NCBI GenBank assembly: GCA_037968995.1
Contig: JBBKWP010000456.1
Span: 1 to 5,150, forward strand
DNA: 5,150 bases
DNA from: JAEXNA01 sp037968995
GTDB lineage: Bacteria > Vulcanimicrobiota > Xenobia > Xenobiales > JADMJV01
Reading direction: 5' to 3'
Shown: positions 1 through 5,150 of the stretch, in pieces
Layout: the number at the start of each line of letters is the position of its first letter
Numbering within the stretch: position 1 is the stretch's first letter
Made by a program: the position numbers and the translations under genes
Notes under the pieces: generated by a model
Told to the model about the DNA's origin: nothing
Databases searched by the model: none
The model's input: the letters and a program-made list of their open reading frames with translations, nothing else

Positions 1-487
1 TGTTCTCTAAGGCCAACGAAATGTGTGCCGAAAGAAGTACGACCAACTCAAGTTCGTCGTGAGTGAACACCTGCGTCTCATCGCGCGTGGTCAAACTCAC
101 GACTCCAATCACCCGACGCTTTACCATTAAGGGTGCGGAGATCATACTCACCATGGTGCGTTTCTGAGCTTCCACAACTTTAAAGCGCGGATCAATCCTT
201 ACATCAGGAATGAGTACGGGCTTCTTGTGCTTAGCGACCCAACCAGCGATACCCTCACCGAGTTCGAAGCGAATATTCTGCATCTCCCAACTGGTCAAGC
301 CCGAAGACTCGCAAAAAGCCAGTTCCCGACTCTTCTCGTCGAGAATCATAATAGAACAGTCGTCAGTCTTTAAAAGCTTACGAAGCTTTCCGCTGATCCT
401 TTTGATCACTTTATGCATCGGGTAGTTGGAAGAGATCAGCCGACCCACTTCCAGCAAGGTCTTCAAAACTTCGGTTTCTCTGGACAT
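1..487 (-). CDS. GAF-domain sensor/regulator protein, N-terminal part (cut by window edge)
   Basis: An open frame reads leftward off the window edge with no stop; 162 codons are visible. The product has a short helical lead (residues 1-20), then a GAF domain that fills the rest. Visible hallmarks are TDDCSIMILDE (41-51), the GEGIAGWVAKHKKP turn (77-90), LIPDVRIDPRF (92-102), the MISAPLMVKRRVIGVVSL strand pair (about 115-131) and the closing helix FTHDELELVVLLSAHISLALEN. GAF domains bind small ligands or chromophores and usually sit before an output module (histidine kinase, GGDEF, HD-GYP, PP2C or sigma-54 AAA+), which would lie outside the window, so the output is unknown. No signal peptide or membrane segment is seen, so it is probably cytoplasmic. 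The start is uncertain: ATG at 487 lacks a close Shine-Dalgarno, while an in-frame GTG at 496 has AAGG 5 nt upstream and the frame stays open further upstream. It is transcribed divergently from the AMIN gene. Confidence 0.85.
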   Translation of the reverse strand, partial: MSRETEVLKTLLEVGRLISSNYPMHKVIKRISGKLRKLLKTDDCSIMILDEKSRELAFCESSGLTSWEMQNIRFELGEGIAGWVAKHKKPVLIPDVRIDPRFKVVEAQKRTMVSMISAPLMVKRRVIGVVSLTTRDETQVFTHDELELVVLLSAHISLALEN

Positions 488-664
488 GAATGGCACTTTC
501 GCCTTGAGCTTCAAGGCTCCTTGAGTAGCCTGTTCGGACCCGTTTTGGCATGAAGGGTTTTGCTCAAAAACCACAAACTGGACCGCTAGTCAACGAAGAC
601 GGCTTCCGGACCAGATCCTTAAGCCCGCTTTTGTAAGGAACGGTCTGTTCCAAGGAGGGAATGA
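488..664. other. divergent intergenic spacer
   Basis: This 177 bp gap separates the divergent GAF and AMIN genes and must hold both promoters. On the minus strand a TTGACT hexamer (588-593) resembles a sigma-70 -35 box, but the hexamer 17 nt further on (TTTTTG) is a poor -10, so no promoter is called. A short inverted repeat, GGAAC at 637-641 and GTTCC at 647-651 with a 5 nt spacer, lies just before the Shine-Dalgarno of the AMIN gene; it is too short to name as an operator. No small ORF or RNA gene is evident. Confidence 0.4.
653..658 (+). promoter_or_regulatory. strong Shine-Dalgarno of the AMIN-domain gene
   Basis: AGGAGG, within AAGGAGGG, lies 6 nt before ATG 665 and 9 nt before ATG 668. 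Three ATGs cluster here (661, 665, 668). The one at 661 is in another frame and stops after six codons, so the site selects 665 or 668, which differ by one methionine. Confidence 0.85.
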
Positions 665-1117
665 ATGATGAAAAGTTTTAATGGGAAATCTCTTTCGCGG
701 TTCCGTTGCGTGGGTTTAGCAATTTTGTTGGTTGCCTGCCTCGCTGGTGCCGCGGTAGCCGGCGTTGTCAGCAACGTGACTGTAAGCAAGGGCCCAGACT
801 GGGTCAAAGTCAATATGCAGGGAAGCTTTAACTACAGCGTCAAGCACCTGCCCCAAGGATCGGCTGACTATCGCTCGATAGCCATCGATCTCTACCCGGC
901 TTCTATCGCTTCGGGTATGGAGCCCAAAGCCGTCTTGCCTGTGGACACCGGCTTAGTCGGACAAGTTCGTGTACGCCAGCTTAACGGTAGCACGGTACGC
1001 GTTTACGTCGATGTTATCAACTGGCCCGAGTACTCCGTGACCAGAACCGGCAACGGCGTGCAGATTGCGCTCAAGGCTTTCAAGCCACGTCCGTACCAAC
1101 CCGCCGCGCAACACTAA
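665..1117 (+). CDS. small exported AMIN-domain protein
   Basis: This 150-residue protein begins with an export signal: a basic N-terminus (K3, K8, R12, R14), a hydrophobic core (about 15-31) and a likely signal peptidase I site after AVA (about residue 32). The mature part looks like one AMIN domain, a beta-rich fold that binds peptidoglycan or envelope components in amidases and secretins. Supporting features are the alternating strands SNVTVSKGPDWVKVNMQG, the DYRSIAIDLYPAS strand where AMIN domains carry a conserved D/L pattern, VGQVRVRQLNGSTVRVYVDV, and the closing GVQIALKAF strand. No catalytic domain follows, so it would act as a free periplasmic binding or adaptor protein. LVAC at 22-25 also fits a lipobox, so a lipoprotein is possible, although the hydrophobic stretch continues past the Cys. 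A strong Shine-Dalgarno precedes it and its own terminator follows, so it is probably monocistronic. The AMIN assignment rests on pattern recognition, not a profile search. Confidence 0.75.
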   Translation: MMKSFNGKSLSRFRCVGLAILLVACLAGAAVAGVVSNVTVSKGPDWVKVNMQGSFNYSVKHLPQGSADYRSIAIDLYPASIASGMEPKAVLPVDTGLVGQVRVRQLNGSTVRVYVDVINWPEYSVTRTGNGVQIALKAFKPRPYQPAAQH

Positions 1118-1139
1118 ATTGTCAGCTCTTTAGTAGCGG

Positions 1140-1178
1140 AAAAAAAAGGTGTCCGGACTCCGGGCACCTTTTTTTTTT
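1140..1178 (+). terminator. rho-independent terminator of the AMIN gene
   Basis: A 9-bp GC-rich stem (GGTGTCCGG 1148-1156 with CCGGGCACC 1160-1168, one T-G wobble) closes a three-base ACT loop. It is followed by ten Ts (1169-1178) and preceded by eight As (1140-1147) that can extend the stem. It lies 22 bp after the AMIN stop. The A tract would serve as a T tract on the other strand, so it could also work in reverse. Confidence 0.93.
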
Positions 1179-1222
1179 ACTGTTCCAAGATGATGCCCGA
1201 ACCACAGTTCACCGAGGTGGGT

Positions 1223-1228
1223 TATAGT
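1223..1228 (+). promoter_or_regulatory. possible -10 element for a leaderless TraB-family transcript
   Basis: TATAGT lies 5 nt before ATG 1234. If it is a -10 box, transcription would begin at or very near the start codon, giving a leaderless mRNA. This fits the lack of a good Shine-Dalgarno (only GTGGG, ending 3 nt before the ATG). No convincing -35 hexamer is seen about 17 nt upstream, so the call is tentative. Confidence 0.3.
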
Positions 1229-1233
1229 GGGAT

Positions 1234-2100
1234 ATGCGAACCTATCGTTACCTCTGCTACCTGTTACTGCTCGTCGGTCTAGTATCGTCCTCAGGGGCCC
1301 TAGCCGACACCACCACCCCCACGGGTCTCGCCTCCTACGTACGCTATCACAACTCCGCTCCGTTTCGACTGGAGACAGGTGTGGTCAAGATGCGTGCCCC
1401 GCAAGGCCAAACACTCGACTTGGTCTCGGCCGTTCATTTGGGAGACAAATCCTACTACCAGCAACTCAACAATCAGTTCACCGGCTACGACGCTGTGCTC
1501 TACGAACTGGTTCTCCCTGAGAGCGTCGCCGGGCAAAGGCTTCCGAGCCAAATGGAAGCAAGCGGTGGACTCTCTGGCATTCAGAGTACCTTAGCCAAAG
1601 CAATGGGCTTGACCACGCAACTCTCGGGTATCGATTACTCCGGGTCCAACTTCGTTCACGCGGATCTCACTCAAGAAGCTCTGTCTGCCAGCATGGCGTC
1701 CCGCCAAGAGAGTATCATGTCGTACTTTCAAAAGGCGATGGCAAAAAGTGGGTCCCTCAACAGTAAGTCGATGGGAGTCACCGATCAAGAAATGGCCGAA
1801 CTCGACTTTATGGCGTTGCTCTCTGGCAACGCCAAGCCTTCCGACCGCAAGACCCTCAAGAAACTGATCGCCTCGGCGATGACCCAATCCGACGGTCTAC
1901 TCACCGCGCTCGGAGATAGCTCCCTGATTGGGGAGCGAAACAAGGCCGCACTGAAAGTGCTCGACCAACAGATCGGCAAAGGCCGCCGCACTATGGCATT
2001 GTACTACGGGGCGGCCCATATGCCCGACCTACAAACCCGGCTCGAGCAAAAGGGATGGAAAGCCGAATCGACCGACTGGCTCCCGGCCTGGAGCTTCTAG
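1234..2100 (+). CDS. exported TraB/GumN/PrgY-like protein (TIKI-type putative metalloprotease)
   Basis: This 288-residue protein has a clear signal peptide (MRTYRY, hydrophobic 7-18, cleavage probably after GALA, residue 24) and no other membrane segment, so it should be periplasmic or secreted. The mature chain has TraB/GumN family landmarks: AVHLGDKSYYQQLN (66-79), YDAVLYELV (85-93) with Glu91, FVHADLTQEAL (140-150), ERN (234-236) and YYGAAHMPD (257-265) with the GxxH motif at 259-262. Family knowledge: animal TIKI members are metal-dependent proteases using two GxxH motifs and a conserved Glu; bacterial members are mostly uncharacterised. Here the first motif reads SAVH (65-68), keeping the His but not the Gly. 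Length is typical for exported bacterial members. The signal peptide supports ATG 1234. It ends in tandem in-frame stops (TAG TGA) followed by a strong terminator and is convergent with the act operon. The substrate is unknown. Confidence 0.82.
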   Translation: MRTYRYLCYLLLLVGLVSSSGALADTTTPTGLASYVRYHNSAPFRLETGVVKMRAPQGQTLDLVSAVHLGDKSYYQQLNNQFTGYDAVLYELVLPESVAGQRLPSQMEASGGLSGIQSTLAKAMGLTTQLSGIDYSGSNFVHADLTQEALSASMASRQESIMSYFQKAMAKSGSLNSKSMGVTDQEMAELDFMALLSGNAKPSDRKTLKKLIASAMTQSDGLLTALGDSSLIGERNKAALKVLDQQIGKGRRTMALYYGAAHMPDLQTRLEQKGWKAESTDWLPAWSF

Positions 2101-2108
2101 TGAGATGC

Positions 2109-2138
2109 AAAAGAGCCGCTCAATAGAGCGGCTCTTTT
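2109..2138. terminator. perfect inverted-repeat terminator between convergent genes
   Basis: AAAAGAGCCGCTC (2109-2121) and GAGCGGCTCTTTT (2126-2138) form a perfect 13-bp stem around an AATA loop. It begins 8 bp after the TraB-family stop. The symmetrical A and T ends make it able to act on both strands, although the T run is only four bases on each side. It should end the plus-strand TraB transcript and back up termination of the act operon. Confidence 0.88.
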
Positions 2139-2157
2139 ACATTGAAAACACTACTCC

Positions 2158-2189
2158 AAAAAACAAAAGGTCGCTTCTAAGCGGCTTTT
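2158..2189 (-). terminator. candidate act operon terminator overlapping the ActDE stop
   Basis: Read on the minus strand, AAAAG (2189-2185) pairs with CTTTT (2169-2165) and CGCT (2183-2180) with AGCG (2175-2172), with an internal mismatch or bulge between the two helices. A T-rich run, TTTTGTTTTTT (2168-2158), follows. The hairpin includes the last two ActDE codons and the stop (TAG, 2177-2179). It is imperfect, so it may be weak; the 2109-2138 stem lies just downstream as a second barrier. Confidence 0.42.
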
Positions 2190-3364
2190 CCTTGCAGTTT
2201 GCGGAGATAGTTGATGATGTCGAAAACCTCGCGGGTGTTGAGCTTATAGCCGAAGGCCGGCATCAAGTTCTTCCCGGTCATAATGAAGTGGTAGAAGCCG
2301 CCATCAGAGTAACGGTCGGCGTACTCAGGGGAACCGATTTTAGCGGGCTTAATGCCCATTGGCTCTCCAACTTTCCCATCACCTTGTCCGGTGACTCCGT
2401 GGCACTGCGCACAGTTGACCACGTAAAGTTTTTCTCCTCGCTCCAAAGATGCGGCGTCCGACGCCACGGGACTCTGGAGATCTTTGAGCTCAGCCGGGAT
2501 GGTGTTGGACTTCAAAGCCCAAAGCTCCGGCTCTAACTCTACCAATTTCTCGTCGAATTCCTTCAGCTTCGCACGCACCTGAGGGCGTCTGAGCTTGCCG
2601 TCCTTGACCTGCTGGTCAAGGTCCTTCTCTAGAGTTTTTCGCTGTACCGCTGCCCGGTCTGAAGCCGCTTGGTCACCATAGTAAAGCCATCCATACGGCT
2701 GCGGAGGCGTGACTTGTTGCTCAGCCAAGGTAGGCATTCTTACAGAGCGTTCGGGAGGGGAATCGGCGGGCGCTTCACCCGGCTTGATGACCGCCTGATA
2801 GCGCATATTGTGTGTCGCGCAACCGCTCATCAACATACCCATGAAGGCGATAGGTAGCATGTAGCTCACCATCGATCGGGCCCCAGAATCACTGAGCCAA
2901 TCCTTGGCCTTCTTGGCCGCATCGCCACTGACCACCAGTGCGATGTGACCAAAGGCCACAATCATGTCTTCTTCCAAAGCTGGAACCAACTGGCGATAGC
3001 GTCGCGTCTCAATGAAAAACATCAAGGTGTTCACCAGAAGCGCGGTAAGCATACCGCACTCGTACATGATGATGGCTGTAATGGGCACAGCCACCAAGGC
3101 TTGGCCCCCCGTCTTGGCGGTGAGTCCCCACTCCAATTGAGTGAAAGTGATGAAAGCAAACCCACTGATGAGACCGATCAGCCACATCAGCCGAACGACG
3201 TTTCTCACAACCATTGGCCTAGAACGATGAGGTGGAATCGCGTGTTCGGAAAGCGGGTATGGAGAGCGAATCTCGATCTCTTCGGGATCCGCTCCTTTGT
3301 CGAGCAAGACTCGATGAGCCTTGAGAGCAGTAAGCTGGTCTTCGTATTCTGCACAGAATTTCAT
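2177..3364 (-). CDS. actDE: fused ActD-ActE subunit of alternative complex III (DUF3341 + monohaem cytochrome c)
   Basis: This 395-residue ORF joins two ACIII subunits that are usually separate. Residues 1-160 match ActD (DUF3341): a soluble N-terminal domain, EIRSPYPL at 31-38, two membrane helices (about 54-75 and 88-118) and a short soluble C-terminal part. A third hydrophobic stretch (166-181) ends in MSGC (179-182), which looks like the lipobox that normally starts ActE. Then follow a Pro-rich linker (193-223), a charged segment likely to be helical (about 233-285), and a cytochrome c domain with haem motif CAQCH (318-322) and probable axial Met368 in NLMPAFG. ActE would pass electrons from the complex to a periplasmic carrier or oxidase; ActD helps anchor the complex. 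The Shine-Dalgarno AAGGAA overlaps the ActC stop and lies 4 nt before the ATG; the intergenic gap is 8 bp. The fusion may be real, processed, or due to an indel (see findings). Confidence 0.9.
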   Translation of the reverse strand: MKFCAEYEDQLTALKAHRVLLDKGADPEEIEIRSPYPLSEHAIPPHRSRPMVVRNVVRLMWLIGLISGFAFITFTQLEWGLTAKTGGQALVAVPITAIIMYECGMLTALLVNTLMFFIETRRYRQLVPALEEDMIVAFGHIALVVSGDAAKKAKDWLSDSGARSMVSYMLPIAFMGMLMSGCATHNMRYQAVIKPGEAPADSPPERSVRMPTLAEQQVTPPQPYGWLYYGDQAASDRAAVQRKTLEKDLDQQVKDGKLRRPQVRAKLKEFDEKLVELEPELWALKSNTIPAELKDLQSPVASDAASLERGEKLYVVNCAQCHGVTGQGDGKVGEPMGIKPAKIGSPEYADRYSDGGFYHFIMTGKNLMPAFGYKLNTREVFDIINYLRKLQGKAA

Positions 3365-3372
3365 GATGTTCC

Positions 3373-4764
3373 TTATTCACCCATATGGAAGTGGGCGACC
3401 TTGACTCCGGCCATATCCACATCCACCTGTCGGGCTTTCGTCTCAGCGAGCTCCCAGTAGGGCAAAATCGGGAAGATCCGACAGAAGAATGTCAGACCAC
3501 CGATCACCCAACCAAAGGTGCCCAGGATGATTAAGATCTCCGTAACGCTATAGGTGTACGGAATGGTATTGAATGTGCCTCCGTTATAAACCTCAAGACC
3601 CGGGATGACGATGAACACACGCTCGATGTACATCGCGATATTCACGATGATACTGAGGACGAACATCGGCAGCACGCTGCGCCGGAATTCTTGAAAAGCC
3701 AGGCAGAACAGAGGTAGAGCAAAGTTTCCAATCACTAGAAACCAAGCGGCGGCGGCGTAGGGTCCAAACGCGTTGTAGTAGAGGTAATCCATTTTGTCCG
3801 GTTCGTGAGCGTAGTAAGCCGGCATAAAGTCGTTGAAGAAGAGGTAGGCCCACGCGAGCATCAGTACCAGCCAGACACGACCGAGCATGTCATAGTGGAC
3901 GGGAGTGATGAGCTTACGAAACGAGGGATAGGTCCATAGCAGCAAACCGAGCATCGTGAACACCGCGGCTGTTCCCGAATGCAGCGCACCCACGAAGAAG
4001 AGCGGTCCGAACACCTCTGAGTGCCAACCGGGCACCACTTGCATCGCGAAGTCCCAAGATACGATGGTGTGAACCGAGATAACGACGGGGAGAATGATAA
4101 CCGAGTAGAGAGCCGCGGCTTCCATCACTCGCTTCCATTCTTCGGCCGTTCCGCGCCAACCCCAAGAAAGCAGGGTGTAAATTGTCTTGATAGGCCCTTT
4201 CATACGTGGGCGAGCGATGCCGAGGTCCGGTACGATGGTCACATACAAGAACAGGACTGACCCGGTCAGGTAAGTGGACACCGCGAACACGTCCCACATC
4301 AACATACTTTTAAAGTTCGGCCACAGCAGTCGATTGTTAGGAATCGGTAGCATGTAGTAGAAAATTTCTGTTCGGCCCAGGTGGATCAGGGGAAACGCAC
4401 CGGCCGCGGGAAGGGTGAACAATGTGATCACTTCGGCCACTCGGGTAACCGCGGACTTCCATTCTGCGCCGCATAGCCGCAGAAGCGCTGAAATAAGCGC
4501 TCCAGCGTGAGCAACACCAATCCAAAACACGAAGGTGATAATATAACCACCCCAATAGACCGGGATGTGTAGACCGGTGCGTCCGATTCCGAACCATAGT
4601 TGGCCCGCGAAGGCGATGCCGGCTACGGCGATGGCCAACAGAGACAGACCAATGACGAGGTTACTCCTCCATCCTGACTTGCCTATAGGCTCGAAGCAGG
4701 CGTCGAAGATCTCGGGAATCGAGATCTCCGCCGCGCGGAAGTTCAAATTAACGTGGGAACTCAT
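3373..4764 (-). CDS. actC: ActC, NrfD/PsrC-like integral membrane subunit of alternative complex III
   Basis: This complete 463-residue polytopic protein has about ten membrane helices (near 35-57, 70-92, 110-128, 154-180, 215-235, 250-278, 291-312, 335-357, 364-380 and 408-432), as expected for the NrfD/PsrC family. The conserved VYWGGYIITFVFWIGVAHAG stretch (69-88) is characteristic of ActC. It would oxidise quinol near the periplasmic face, pass electrons to the iron-sulfur subunit ActB and possibly move protons. His128 (PLIHLGR) and Asp158 (MWDVF) are 30 residues apart, the same spacing as the His/Asp pair I recall being proposed in ACIII structures for quinol binding or proton transfer; that equivalence is inferred. 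The soluble N-terminus (1-30) and C-terminus (435-463) are short. The ActB stop lies 39 bp upstream, and ribosome binding is modest (GGAAAAG before the ATG). ActDE follows after 8 bp, showing co-transcription. Confidence 0.95.
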   Translation of the reverse strand: MSSHVNLNFRAAEISIPEIFDACFEPIGKSGWRSNLVIGLSLLAIAVAGIAFAGQLWFGIGRTGLHIPVYWGGYIITFVFWIGVAHAGALISALLRLCGAEWKSAVTRVAEVITLFTLPAAGAFPLIHLGRTEIFYYMLPIPNNRLLWPNFKSMLMWDVFAVSTYLTGSVLFLYVTIVPDLGIARPRMKGPIKTIYTLLSWGWRGTAEEWKRVMEAAALYSVIILPVVISVHTIVSWDFAMQVVPGWHSEVFGPLFFVGALHSGTAAVFTMLGLLLWTYPSFRKLITPVHYDMLGRVWLVLMLAWAYLFFNDFMPAYYAHEPDKMDYLYYNAFGPYAAAAWFLVIGNFALPLFCLAFQEFRRSVLPMFVLSIIVNIAMYIERVFIVIPGLEVYNGGTFNTIPYTYSVTEILIILGTFGWVIGGLTFFCRIFPILPYWELAETKARQVDVDMAGVKVAHFHMGE

Positions 4765-4803
4765 ATACTTTTCCGTTTCTCGTTAGACTCTCAAATCGGT
4801 CAT

Positions 4804-5150
4804 TTAGGGTGTCACCGCGGGCTGAGGCGTGGCGACCGGAGTCGACACCACCGTGGGGGTGGGTGTACTCACGGCCGGGGTGGCGCTGTTCATCGGGGTC
4901 GGACTGGCGCTTGAGACAGGGTCGGGGTGCGCGGAAGTCTCGGGCACAGATCGGGCCGCTTTAGCCCTCGCTTCCTTGAGACCAAGGTCCGCGCCCTCGA
5001 GCAACTCGGGACTGCGCTCGGGTTTCAGATAAACCACGTTCGGTCGGGTGTCGTGTTCGGCGTGAATGAGTGCCGAGCGGGCGCGATTTCGCTCCACCGT
5101 TTTGGAAACGGTACTTTCCGGGTCTGAAAGCAACCCGAAGACCAAGGCTT
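4804..5150 (-). CDS. actB: ActB, iron-sulfur/molybdopterin-like subunit of alternative complex III, C-terminal end only
   Basis: The frame is open to the right edge; the last 114 codons and the TAA are visible. The first readable residues (ALVFGLLSDPESTVSK) match the segment after the last cysteine cluster of ActB ferredoxin-like domains, where the family has a [A/V]FGDLNDP-S-VS pattern. HDTRPNVVYLKPERSPELLE matches the usual ELNTRP-YL-NP ending of ActB. All cysteine ligands lie outside the window. In the complex ActB holds iron-sulfur clusters on the periplasmic side and takes electrons from ActC toward the haem subunits. After the conserved part, about 50 residues form a Pro/Thr/Ser/Ala-rich tail with repeated TP and SP pairs (for example STPTPTVVSTPVATPQP), which I do not know from standard ActB. 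Assignment rests on this motif block and on position directly before actC. Confidence 0.87.
   Translation of the reverse strand, partial: ALVFGLLSDPESTVSKTVERNRARSALIHAEHDTRPNVVYLKPERSPELLEGADLGLKEARAKAARSVPETSAHPDPVSSASPTPMNSATPAVSTPTPTVVSTPVATPQPAVTP

Noticed and set aside
210..425. Plus-strand ORF of 71 codons with hydrophobic end
   Set aside because: It is antisense to the GAF-domain gene, which has a clear family pattern in the minus frame.
637..651. Inverted repeat GGAAC-5 nt-GTTCC before the AMIN Shine-Dalgarno, considered as an operator or riboswitch stem
   Set aside because: Arms of five bases are expected by chance in a window this size, and no wider structure or repeat copy supports it.
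2105..2536. Plus-strand ORF of 143 codons starting just after the TraB-family gene
   Set aside because: It begins inside the 2109-2138 terminator hairpin and is antisense to the cytochrome c half of ActDE, whose motifs make the minus strand the real coding strand. Its product has no recognisable domain.
2945..3460. Plus-strand ORF of 171 codons antisense to ActD and the ActC end
   Set aside because: It covers the ActC/ActD junction on the opposite strand. The product is low in hydrophobic patterning and rich in His and Gln, as expected of an antisense shadow of these genes.
3593..4597. Several minus-strand ORFs of 86-127 codons inside actC
   Set aside because: They are alternate-frame readings of actC and are rich in Arg and Ser. 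ActC itself has a full ten-helix pattern.
4840..4925. GC-rich repetitive stretch considered as a tandem repeat or CRISPR-like array
   Set aside because: It has no constant repeat unit with unique spacers; it is in-frame coding for TP/SP pairs at the end of ActB.
4829..5127. Plus-strand ORFs opposite the ActB tail
   Set aside because: They arise from the GC-rich repetitive code of the Pro/Thr tail on the other strand and show no family features.

Overview
This window comes from a bacterium with an aerobic-type respiratory chain that uses alternative complex III (ACIII, the Act complex), a quinol:electron-acceptor oxidoreductase that replaces cytochrome bc1 in scattered phyla. Signal peptides, a c-type haem motif and ACIII itself fit a Gram-negative (diderm) cell of moderate GC content. 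The phylum cannot be read safely from the sequence: Bdellovibrionota and relatives, Acidobacteriota, Planctomycetota, Verrucomicrobiota and others carry similar sets.

Layout. From 1 to 487 (minus) lies the N-terminal part of a GAF-domain sensor or regulator that runs off the left edge. A 177 bp divergent spacer with no convincing promoter follows. On the plus strand, 665-1117 encodes a small exported AMIN-domain protein with a strong Shine-Dalgarno, closed by a textbook rho-independent terminator at 1140-1178. Next is 1234-2100 (plus), an exported TraB/GumN/PrgY-like (TIKI-type) protein whose start lacks a good Shine-Dalgarno and may be leaderless. It ends in tandem stop codons followed by a perfect 13-bp-stem terminator at 2109-2138.

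The right 3 kb, on the minus strand and convergent with the above, is the distal part of an act operon. In transcription order it holds the C-terminal 114 residues of ActB (iron-sulfur/molybdopterin-like subunit), complete ActC (ten-helix NrfD/PsrC-like quinol-site subunit), and a single ORF joining ActD (DUF3341, two helices) to ActE (monohaem cytochrome c). ActC and ActDE are 8 bp apart. The operon ends there, in a region with two candidate terminators; no actF or cytochrome oxidase gene follows ActDE.

Together the act genes would move electrons from the membrane quinol pool through iron-sulfur and haem centres to a periplasmic carrier or a terminal oxidase. The points most worth a second look are the ActD-ActE fusion with a lipobox-like cysteine at its junction (possibly a polyprotein, possibly one base away from being two genes), the helical insert in the ActE half, the Pro/Thr tail of ActB, and the missing actF. 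I see no CRISPR array, tRNA, rRNA or mobile element, and no clear case for a wholly new system.
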